From Caenimonas aquaedulcis (lineage in GTDB: Bacteria > Pseudomonadota > Gammaproteobacteria > Burkholderiales > Burkholderiaceae_C), in NCBI RefSeq assembly GCF_015831345.1, contig NZ_JADWYS010000001.1, positions 2,118,118 to 2,182,117 on the forward strand: a stretch of 64,000 bases of DNA, read 5' to 3'. Below, piece after piece: positions 24,273 through 32,800 of this stretch (positions are counted from its first letter, which is position 1; every line of letters begins with the position of its first letter). The notes below the pieces were generated by a model, which did not search any database, was not told where the DNA came from, and was given only the letters and a program-made list of their open reading frames with translations. A program made the position numbers and the translations under genes.

Positions 24273-24560
24273 ATGATCCAAGAACTGACCCGCCGGGACT
24301 TCACCGGACTCGAGCCCGCGAGCATCGCGGTGGACCACCAGGGCAACCGCCTCGCCCTGAGCGTCGTGGAAACGCGCGACCTCCCGCCGATCTCGCCGCG
24401 GGCTCACCCCTTTGCCGTGATCCTGTCGGGTCCGCCCGCGCCGGTGCTGGCGCAAGGGGTCCATGCGCTGCTACATCCGCAGCGCGGAAGGCTCGAATTG
24501 TTCATGGTCCCCGTCGGGCGCGACGCGCACGCCGCCTCCTACGAAATCGTCTTCAACTGA
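24273..24560 (+). CDS. DUF6916-like small protein
   Basis: A 95-residue protein (ATG at 24273; an in-frame GTG at 24255 is possible). It begins MIQELTRRDFTGLEPASIAV and ends RLELFMVPVGRDAHAASYEIVFN. The final motif LELFMVPVGRD...YEIVFN and the middle FAVILSGPPAPVLAQGVHALLHP match what I recall of DUF6916, a short domain often encoded beside tail-collar proteins. It is compact and beta-like, without a signal peptide. It faces the GNAT gene of the collar operon, and the two coding ends overlap by 90 nt. Function is unknown; the link to the collar genes is by context. Confidence 0.7.
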   Translation: MIQELTRRDFTGLEPASIAVDHQGNRLALSVVETRDLPPISPRAHPFAVILSGPPAPVLAQGVHALLHPQRGRLELFMVPVGRDAHAASYEIVFN

Positions 24561-25034
24561 CACCGGGCGCCGCATGAAGTGGTAGACGCCCCGCGTCTCC
24601 ACGTGCAGGAAGCCGAGCCGCACGTAGAGGCGGATCGCGGGATTGAAAGGCTCCACGTGCAGCGTGATCGCAAGCCTGTTCCTGTCCGCGTGGGAAATGA
24701 GCATCCGCATGAGCGCTGTGCCTGCGCCCTCGTTGCGGCAACCAGGCACCAGCGTCACGTCCATGATGCGCAATTCACCCGGCGTTTGCGCGAGGTAGAG
24801 TCGTCCGGCAGGCACGCCGTCCCGCACGACGAGCCACCACTGCGCGGTCGGGTAGTGCTGGAGGTAGTGCGCGTGCTGCTTGCAGAACTGGTCGTTCAGG
24901 AAGGCACGCTTGCGCTCCTCCGGCCACGGAACCGGCGCCAGTTCCGCCGCGCGTGACTGCGCGTACAGCTCGCTCAGGAAGCCGAGGTCTGCGTCCGTGC
25001 GCGGACGCAGCGCAAAGCCTGGAGGAAGATCCAA
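24471..25034 (-). CDS. GNAT-family N-acetyltransferase
   Basis: A 187-residue acetyltransferase of the Gcn5-related fold. The acetyl-CoA loop is VPGCRNEGAGTALMRML (about residues 97-113), preceded by strand LRIMDVTLV and followed by ITLHVEPFNPAIRLYVRLGF with the usual Asn and Tyr. The start is TTG at 25034, three bases after the stop of the third collar gene and without a clear ribosome-binding site, so translation is probably coupled to that gene. The last 30 residues (about 158-187) lie antisense to the conserved end of the DUF6916 gene. Placement as the last gene of the collar operon suggests it acetylates a collar protein or associated product; no substrate can be read from sequence. Confidence 0.82.
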   Translation of the reverse strand: MDLPPGFALRPRTDADLGFLSELYAQSRAAELAPVPWPEERKRAFLNDQFCKQHAHYLQHYPTAQWWLVVRDGVPAGRLYLAQTPGELRIMDVTLVPGCRNEGAGTALMRMLISHADRNRLAITLHVEPFNPAIRLYVRLGFLHVETRGVYHFMRRPVSVEDDFVGGGVRVAPDGDHEQFEPSALRM

Positions 25035-25037
25035 AGG

Positions 25038-25541
25038 CTAGGTGGCCGACGGATAGATGCCCTGGATCGCAATGCAGAAATTCAGCGCCAGGAAGGGCTG
25101 CATGTTGACGTGGGCCTGGCCGCCGCCGACGTTCGACACGCACCCGGGATCCATCGCCGTCAGGTTGGTGGGGGCGCGATACATGTCGATCACGGTCTGC
25201 GCCAGCAATTCCGACGACTCGGGAACATCGACGCTTGCGGCGTCGCTGGTCCCCTGCAGCACGTGGGTATGTTCGGGGAGTTCTTCGGTGACGAGCGTGT
25301 GGTCCTGCTCACCCCCGCTCTCGCCGAGCACGTGGCCGCCACCTACGTGCAGGGGCGCGGCGCCTTGCAGGTTGGGCAGGCCGAAGCTCGTGGTGCCGTC
25401 GCCGCCGAAGGTGGAACCGAGCAGCTTGAACAACGCCTGGTTCTGGCTGATGGGCATCAATTGCCCGTTGCACTGGGCCCAGCCCCTGGGCGCGTAGCCG
25501 AAGCTCATGAGACGGATTTCGGACAGGAAAGGTTCGGCCAT
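25038..25541 (-). CDS. tail-collar domain protein (MdpB-like), copy 3
   Basis: A 167-residue protein with the phage tail collar domain at the N-terminus: EIRLMSFGYAPRGWAQCNGQ, then ISQNQALFKLLGSTFGGDGT and FGLPNLQGAAPLHVG. The C-terminus has the family end GGGQAHVNMQPFLALNFCIA. The middle (about residues 90-140) differs from its two paralogues and is the most variable part. There is no signal peptide. It is third of three paralogous collar genes; it starts 2 nt after copy 2 ends and is followed 3 nt later by the GNAT gene. Similar stand-alone proteins are known as microcystin-dependent protein MdpB. Their biological role is not established, and no phage structural genes are nearby. Confidence 0.85.
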   Translation of the reverse strand: MAEPFLSEIRLMSFGYAPRGWAQCNGQLMPISQNQALFKLLGSTFGGDGTTSFGLPNLQGAAPLHVGGGHVLGESGGEQDHTLVTEELPEHTHVLQGTSDAASVDVPESSELLAQTVIDMYRAPTNLTAMDPGCVSNVGGGQAHVNMQPFLALNFCIAIQGIYPSAT

Positions 25542-25543
25542 GG

Positions 25544-26062
25544 TCAGCTCCGTGGGGGGAATACGCCCTGCAGGGCGATGCAAAAGTACAAGGTGAGATA
25601 CGGCTGCATGTTGTTGTGCGCCTGGCCGCCTCCGGTGAGCGCCAGCGCCTGCGGCGCGGCAGCCACCACCGTGGCGCCCGGCTCGGGCGCGAAGATGTTG
25701 TTGCCTGAGCCGGGGGACAGCGTCCCGGGATTGAGGTTGTCCGCCGCGCGCACGCTCGCGTTCAGGCCGTGCGAGTGCACCGGCATCTCCGACTGGAGCA
25801 GGGTCACCGTCTCGCTGCCGCCGGATTCGCCCAGCGGGTGCTGCGACAGGCCCGGCCCCTGGCCCGCGTGCATGGGCACCTTGCCTTGCAGGTTGGGCAG
25901 GGCGAAGGTGGACTTGCCGTCGCCGCCATAGGTCGTGCCGATGAGCGCGAAGAGGGCCGTGTTCTGCGACGGCGGGAGCATCTGGCCATCGCACCAGGCC
26001 CAGCCCTGGGGTGCGTAGTTGAAAGGAAAGATGCGGATTTCCGAAATGAAAGGATCGGCCAT
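25544..26062 (-). CDS. tail-collar domain protein (MdpB-like), copy 2
   Basis: A 172-residue paralogue of its neighbours, beginning MADPFISEIRIFPFNYAPQG with the collar motif WAWCDGQMLPPSQNTALF and YGGDGKSTFALPNLQGKVP. The insert between the two conserved blocks (about residues 95-145) is rich in Asn, Pro and Ala (NLNPGTLSPGSGNNIFAPEP) and unlike those of copies 1 and 3. The end GGGQAHNNMQPYLTLYFCIA matches the family. The start at 26062 lies 13 nt after copy 1 and the stop lies 2 nt before copy 3, so the three are one operon. Divergence between copies suggests each contributes a different distal surface to a shared fibre-like assembly, which is inferred. Confidence 0.85.
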   Translation of the reverse strand: MADPFISEIRIFPFNYAPQGWAWCDGQMLPPSQNTALFALIGTTYGGDGKSTFALPNLQGKVPMHAGQGPGLSQHPLGESGGSETVTLLQSEMPVHSHGLNASVRAADNLNPGTLSPGSGNNIFAPEPGATVVAAAPQALALTGGGQAHNNMQPYLTLYFCIALQGVFPPRS

Positions 26063-26075
26063 GAACTCTCGCTGC

Positions 26076-26576
26076 TCAGGAGGGTGTCGGGTAAAGCCCC
26101 GACAGGGAAATGATGAATTGCACGCACAGGTAAGGCTGGAAGTTGGTATGCGGCTGGCCGCCTCCCACTGGCGTGATGGATGGAGCCGACAGCTGCTGCG
26201 CGGTGAACTCGCTCGCATAGGCCTCGGAGGGCGCCCGCCCGAATACCTGGCCGGCAGGCACGCGCCCACTGGCAGGATCCGGGGACGCCTGCAAGCCGTG
26301 CGTGTGCGACGGGATGTGGTCGGTGTCGAGCGTCACTTCCTCGGCGCCGCCGGCGTCGCCGACCTTGAAGCCAGCCCCGTTGTGGATGGGAATTCGGCCA
26401 CGCATGTCCGGCAGGGCGAACGTCGAAACGCCGTCGCCGCCGTATGTGTTGCGTATCACCTGGAACAGCGTTTCGTTTTCAGCGATGGGCAGGATCTGCC
26501 CATCGCAGAACATCCAGTCGGCGGGCGCGTAGGTGCCCGCGAACATGCGAATCTCGCCCACATAGGGTTGAGCCAT
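26076..26576 (-). CDS. tail-collar domain protein (MdpB-like), copy 1
   Basis: A 166-residue protein, first of the operon, with AGGGAG 5-6 nt before the ATG at 26576. The collar domain reads EIRMFAGTYAPADWMFCDGQ, then PIAENETLFQVIRNTYGGDG and FALPDMRGRIPIHNGAG. The C-terminal block is GGGQPHTNFQPYLCVQFIIS. The central region (about residues 85-140) carries DTDHIPSHTHGLQ, as in the other two copies, followed by a unique stretch. It has no signal peptide or membrane helix. It is transcribed away from the giant repeat protein across a 299-bp spacer. The set of three collar genes plus GNAT recurs, as I recall, in other bacteria, but its function is unknown. Confidence 0.87.
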   Translation of the reverse strand: MAQPYVGEIRMFAGTYAPADWMFCDGQILPIAENETLFQVIRNTYGGDGVSTFALPDMRGRIPIHNGAGFKVGDAGGAEEVTLDTDHIPSHTHGLQASPDPASGRVPAGQVFGRAPSEAYASEFTAQQLSAPSITPVGGGQPHTNFQPYLCVQFIISLSGLYPTPS

Positions 26577-26875
26577 AAGTCTCCCTGATCAATCAAAAGT
26601 TAGCGGAGCGCATTCTGCACCAGACAAGGGCGCGCCACGAAATTTTTTGCGCGAATTCATCGCGAACGGAAAAATTCCGCACTTCGTCCTTCGTTGTGAT
26701 TCCCTCTGGAAATCCCCATTTCCATAAGTAGTGTTGCGCGCGCGAAGAGCGCGTGGGCGTCCAGACGGAAAGCTGTTGTTGCCCTGCAAATCTGCAGTGG
26801 CAGGCGTTGAACCATCGCAAACTTCCTACCTATACTTGGCCGCGCGACTCAAAGACACAGGGAAGGATTTCGCGC
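26577..26875. other. divergent control region between the collar operon and the giant repeat protein
   Basis: This 299-bp spacer is more AT-rich than its surroundings. Besides the plus-strand promoter listed separately, it holds GGAAAT-CCCC-ATTTCC, a 6-bp inverted repeat near 26707-26722, and the run AAATTTTTTGCGCGAATTC near 26640. The minus side, serving the collar operon, has only weak boxes (TTGTCT and TAACTT, 19 bp apart). No small gene with a convincing ribosome-binding site is seen. Confidence 0.6.
26807..26836 (+). promoter_or_regulatory. sigma-70 promoter for the giant repeat protein
   Basis: TTGAAC (26807-26812) and TATACT (26831-26836) are 18 bp apart and match consensus at four or five positions each. 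The predicted start near 26843 leaves a 33-nt leader containing GGAAGG before the ATG at 26876. Confidence 0.65.
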
Positions 26876-29800
26876 ATGGCTAACCATCGGCCGGTGATCA
26901 AGCACGGCAGGTCTTCGACCTATCTGGAAAACGGCGCCGCCAAGGCCATCGACCCCGGGTTGACGCTCGCGGATGCGGACGGCGCAACGCTCTCCGGCGC
27001 CACGGTACAAGCCGGCAGCGGCTACGTCCCCGGCGTGGACCTGGTGGGCTTCACGCCCGCGCCGGGCATCAACGGCACCTTCGACGCGTTGTCCGGTACC
27101 CTGACCTTCACCGGCACCGCCACGCTCTCGCAGTACGAGGCGCTGCTGCGCTCGGTCACCTACGCCAGCACCTCCGACGACCCGCCGACCCGATCGTTGT
27201 CGTTCGCGTTCCAGGTCCACGACGGACAGCCCGACAATGGCGCGAGCGCCGTCTCGCCCCTGCGCGTCAAGATCGCCGCCGTCAACGATGCCCCGCAGCT
27301 CACGGCCGCCCCGACGCTCGTCTACACCACCGCGCAGGCACCCGCATTCCTCGACCCGGCCATGGTGCTGTCCGACCCGGACAGCGACATCAAGGGTGCG
27401 CGCGTGACCGTTGCCGGCGGCTACGTCATGGGACAGGACGTCCTGTCCGCGACCGGTACGCATGACATCCGTGTACGGTTCGACGCCGCGACCGGCACGC
27501 TGACGCTCAAGGGCCAGGGCAGCGCGGCGGCGTACCAGGCCGTGCTGCAAACGGTGACGTACACCAACACGGCGACGGCACCTTCGCTCGATCCGCGAAC
27601 CATCACGGTCCAGGTCGAAGACAAGGTCAAATCCGATGGCGGCGCACTGGGCAACCTCGCGGTGATCGGCGTGGTGTACGCAGGCCCACCGGTGCTCACC
27701 ACCTCGGCCGGGCCGGTGGTGTACGCCGAAGGCGGCGCGCCCGTGGTGCTGGATGCGACCCTCACCCTCTCCGACGCCGACGACGCCATGCTCGCCGGCG
27801 CGACGGTCACCATCTCGTCGGGCTTCCGGCCGGGCGACGAGCTGGTGTTCGCGGGCGGCGGCTCCATCGCAGGCCACTTCGACGGCGCGGCAGGCGTGCT
27901 CACGCTTACCGGTGCGGCCACGGTCGCGAACTACGAGGCGGCGCTGCGCACGGTGCAGTTCGCATCGACCGACGACTCTCCTGGAGTGGGGAAGACCATC
28001 ACATGGCTCGCCAACGACGGTACCGGCGACAGCAGCCCGGCCATCACCACGATCGCGGTGACACCTGTCAACGACGCGCCGGGCCTCGCCGCGGCGGCCA
28101 CGCTCGCCTACACGGAGAACGGCACCGCGTCGGTCATCGCGCCGTCTGCGACGGTCGTCGATGTGGACTCCGCCGATTTCAACGGCGGCTCGCTCACTGT
28201 GGGGTTCGTCGCCAACGGCACACCCGCAGATCGGCTCGCCATCCTCGACCAGGGCTCGGGCCCCGGAGAGATCGGCATCAGCGGCGGCACCGTGCGCTAC
28301 GAGGGCGCCGTCATCGGCACCGCCACCGGCGGGAGCAATGGCGGCGACCTCGTCGTCGCCTTCGACAGCGCCGCGGCCACACCCGCGGCCGTGCAGGCGC
28401 TCGTGCGCGACATCGCCTTCTCCAACACATCGGACGATCCCTCGACGCTCGCCCGCACCGTGCGTTTCACGGTGTCCGACGGCGACGGCTTTCCGGACGC
28501 GGCCACCGATACCGCGACAGTGAATGTGGCAGCGACCAACGACCTGCCCGTGGCCATCGCGGCCTCCGGTGCGAGCTACGTGGAAGACGGAGCCGCGTTC
28601 TCCATCGATCCCTTGCTGGCGATCCATGATGCGGATGACGCCGATCTCTCGGGCGCCACGGTCACGATCTCCTCCGGCTTCCAGCCGGGCGACACCCTGG
28701 TGTTCGCAGGTGGGGGCGCCATCAGCGGTACCTTCGACGGCGCGACCGGCATGCTGGTGCTCACCGGAACGGACACCCTCGCGAACTGGCAGGCTGCCCT
28801 GCGCAGCGTGCAGTTCGTCTCCACGAACGACAGCCCGGTCTCCGCCAAGACCCTCACCTGGACGGTGAACGACGGTTCGGACGACAGCGCCGCCACCGCA
28901 ACCGCGATCGCCGTGACGCCGGTCAACGACGCGCCCGTGCTCGCCGCGAGCGGCACCCTCGCCTACACGGAGAACGGCGGCGCCGCGTCCGTTTGGCCTT
29001 CGGCGACGATCGCGGACCCCGATTCGGCCGACTTCGCCGGCGGCTCGGTCTCGGTGAGTTTCACGGGCAACGGCACCTCTTCGGATCAGCTCACCCTCGT
29101 CGACCAAGGCGCGGGTGCCGGGCAGATCGGCGTGAGCGGCGGCATCGTGAGCTACCAGGGTACGGCCATCGGCCTGGTGAGCGGCGGCGCGGGCGGGTCC
29201 GACCTCGTCATCACCTTCGACAGCACGGCGGCTACCACCGCGGCCGTGCAGGCGCTGCTGCGCGACATCGCCTTTTCGAACACCTCCGACCATCCTTCCA
29301 CACTGTCGCGGGCCGTGCTTTTCACCGTCGGCGATGGGGATGGCGGCGCCGGCAGCGCCTCGACCTCGGCGACGATCGACCTCATCGCGGTCAACGACGC
29401 GCCTGTGGTCGCCGCGAGCGGCAGCAGCGCGTACACCGAGGGCGGCGGGGCCGTGGCCGTCGATGCGGCGGTCTCCATCGCCGATCCGGACAGCGCCACG
29501 TTGGCAAGCGCCACGGTGCAGGTCACCGGCGGCTTCCTCCCGGGAGAAGACGTGCTCGCATTCGCGGGCACCGCCGCGACCGGCAACATCTCGGCCGGCG
29601 CATTCGACGCCGCCACCGGGACGCTCGCGCTCACCTCCGCAGGTGCCACCGCCAGCGCGGCGCAGTGGCAGGCGGCGCTGGCGGCCGTCACCTTCGACAC
29701 CAGCAGCACCTCGCCCGGCGACTCGCGCGTCATCTCGACGCAGGTGAACGACGGCCAGGGCGCGCACAACCTCAGCAACATCGCCGCGCAGGCCATCGCC

Positions 29801-32800
29801 ATCACCGAGGTGAACTCCCGGCCCGTTGTCACGACCAGCGCGGGGCCAGCGGCCTTCGTGGAAGACACGGGCGGCCCGCTCTTGGTGGATGCAGGCCTCG
29901 CCGTGACCGACCCGGACACCGGCAGCCTCACCGGTGTGACGGTCCGTATCTCCGCGGGCCTGCAGTCCGCCCAGGACGTACTCGCGTTCACGCCGAGCGG
30001 CGCCATCACCGGCGGCTACGACGCCGCAGCGGGGACGTTGACGCTGTCCGGTGCCGGCACGCTCGCCCAATACCGGGCAGCACTGGCGTCCGTCACATAC
30101 GACAACACCAGCGACACGCCCGACGGCACCACGCGAACGCTGGAGTTCCAGGTGAACGACGGGCAATCCGTCTCCAACCTGAGCCTTGTCGCGACCCGAA
30201 CGCTCACTGTTGCGGCGAGCAACGACGCGCCGGTGCTCGCCCTGGGCACGACGCTGGCTTACACGGAAAATGATCCGGCCACCGCGATCGCACCGGCGGC
30301 TACCGTCGGCGACACCGATTCGGGCGATTTCAATGGCGGCTCGCTCACGGTGGGCTTCACCGCCGCGGGCACGGCCGCGGACCAGCTGGGCGTGATCCAC
30401 CAGGGCAATTCCGCCGGGCAGATCGGCGTGAGCGGCGCCATTGTTTCCTACGGCGGCAGCGCGATCGGCAGCTACACCGGCGGCGCCAACGGAAGCGCCC
30501 TCGTCGTCACCTTCGACAGCGCCACGGCCACCCCTGCCGCGGTGCAGGCACTCGTGCGCGCCATCTCGTTCTCCAACACGTCCGAGAGCCCGTCGACATC
30601 GCCACGCACGATCGAATTCACGCTCGTCGACGGCGACGGGGGCAGCGATACCGCTTCGGGCGGCGCGACAGTCCCCGTCGTCTCCGTCAACGACACGCCG
30701 GTGGCCACCCACTCGAACTCCACCGCCCTGGCGTACATCGAGAACGACGCCGCGACGGTCATCGACGGCAGCATCGCACTCGCTGACGCCGACAGCACCA
30801 CGCTCGCAGGCGCCACGGTCGCCATCACCGGAAACTACGCGAGCGGCCAGGATGTTCTCGCCTTCACCCCCGGCGGCGGCATCACGGGCAGCTTCAACGC
30901 AGCCACGGGTGAGCTGACCCTGAGCGGCGGTGCGTCGCCCGCCGCCTACGAAACGGCGCTGCACAGCGTCACCTATGCCAACACCAGCGAGGACCCTGCC
31001 ACCGCAACGCGCACGATCAGCTTCCAGGTGGACGACGGCGCGGGGTTGAACCATGGGAGCAACCCCATCACCCGCGACATCGCCGTCACTTCGGTGAACG
31101 ACGCGCCCGTGATCGCTTCCGGCAGCACCATCTCCTACACCGAAAACGCATCCGCCACCCTGGTGAGCAGCGGCCTGACGCTCACCGATGCGGAGGGAAG
31201 CATGACGGGGGCGACCGTGGCGATCTCGGGCAACTTCGCGTCGGGGCAGGACGTCCTGTCCTTCACCCCCGCCGGCGTGATCACCGGCAGCTTCGATGCG
31301 GGCACGGGCGTGCTGACCCTTTCGGGCTCCGCCACCGCGGCGCAATACCAGGCCGCCCTGCGGTCGGTCGCCTACGCGAACACCAGCGACGCCCCCTCCA
31401 CGGCGGCACGCACCATCAGCTTCCAGGCGACCGACAGCCAGGGCGGCACCAGTGGCGCGGCCACGACCACCGTCAACGTCACCGCGGTCAACGACGCGCC
31501 GGTGACGACTGTGCCTGCGAACGCGGCAGTGGGAACGGCTTTCTCCAACACGAGCCTGTCCATCCCCGGCGTGTCGGTGAATGACCCCGATGCAGGCGCA
31601 AACCCCATCCAGGCGACGGTCACCGCCGCCAATGGCGGCGTCACGTTCGGCCTGGCGGGCGGTGCAGGCGCGAGCGGGAACGGCACGGGCAGCGTGGTGC
31701 TCTCCGGCACGGTGGCGCAGGTCAATGCGGCGCTTGCGTCGATGTCGTACAAGAGCGCCGACGGGTTCACGGGTCCGGACACGCTGTCCGTGTCGGCGAG
31801 CGACTTCGCTGCCAGCAGCACCAAGTCCTTCCAGGTGGGCGTGGTCCCGCAGGTGTTCTTCATCGACAACGCGGACACCACCGCGGACACTGGGAACTCG
31901 GGCACGGCCGCGGATCCGTTCAACACGGTCGCGTCGTTCAACGCCCTCGCCGCGGACGGTGCCGGCGACTACATCTACCTCCAGTACGGCAGCGCGGGCA
32001 TCTATTCCGAAGCGGATGGCTTCAACCTGCTGGCCAACCAGCATCTCGTGGGGCAGGGCCAGTCGCTGCAATTCACCAACCCGGTCACGGGACAAGCCGT
32101 CACCTTCGTTTCGGGCAGCGTCGCCACCACGCCGACGCTGTCGCTCACCGGCGCCGGCAACCACGGCGTCGACCTGGCGATCGGCAACACGGTCACCGGG
32201 CTGAACATCGACACGACGCTCGGCAGCCAGACCGGCATTTCCGACGGCAACGGCACGGTGGGCACGCTGACCGTCAGCGACGTCGACGTGACGGGCATGG
32301 GCATGGCCGTCGACATCGACCAGGGCGGCGCGCTCGACGTCGTGATCGACAAGCTGACGTCCACCGGCTCCACGCAGCAAGGCTTGCAACTCGCGGGCAC
32401 GGCACTCACGGGCAGCTTCGCCGTGACCGCCGGAGGCATCTCCGGCTCGGCGGGTACGGCCTTCCTCGTCGGCGATGGAGCGGGGACGGCAGGCACCGGG
32501 GGCAGCGTCGCCATCAATTTCGGCGGCACCGCGAGCAGCACCGGGACGGTGCGCACCGTCGACATCGAAGACCGCGCGGCGGGCGCCGGCTCGATCACGT
32601 TGTCGGGCAACCTCACGCACACCAGCGGCAATTCGAGTGGCGTGGTGATCGCCGACATCGCCGGCGGCGCGATCGACTTCGCGGGCGCGCTCGCCATCGA
32701 CTCCACCGGCAGCGCGGGCATCGCGCTGTCCAATGTGTCCTCGGCCGTCAACTTCACGGGCGGCTCGCTCAGCGTCACGACGAACGGCGCGGCCGGAATC

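Noticed and set aside
25038..26576. A prophage remnant suggested by tail-collar domains.
   Set aside because: No other phage gene, integrase or attachment duplication is visible, and the neighbours are chromosomal genes on both sides.
26849..32620. A 1,923-codon minus-strand open frame.
   Set aside because: It is antisense to the cadherin-like repeats, with Arg/Gly/Val-rich low-complexity content and no start signals.
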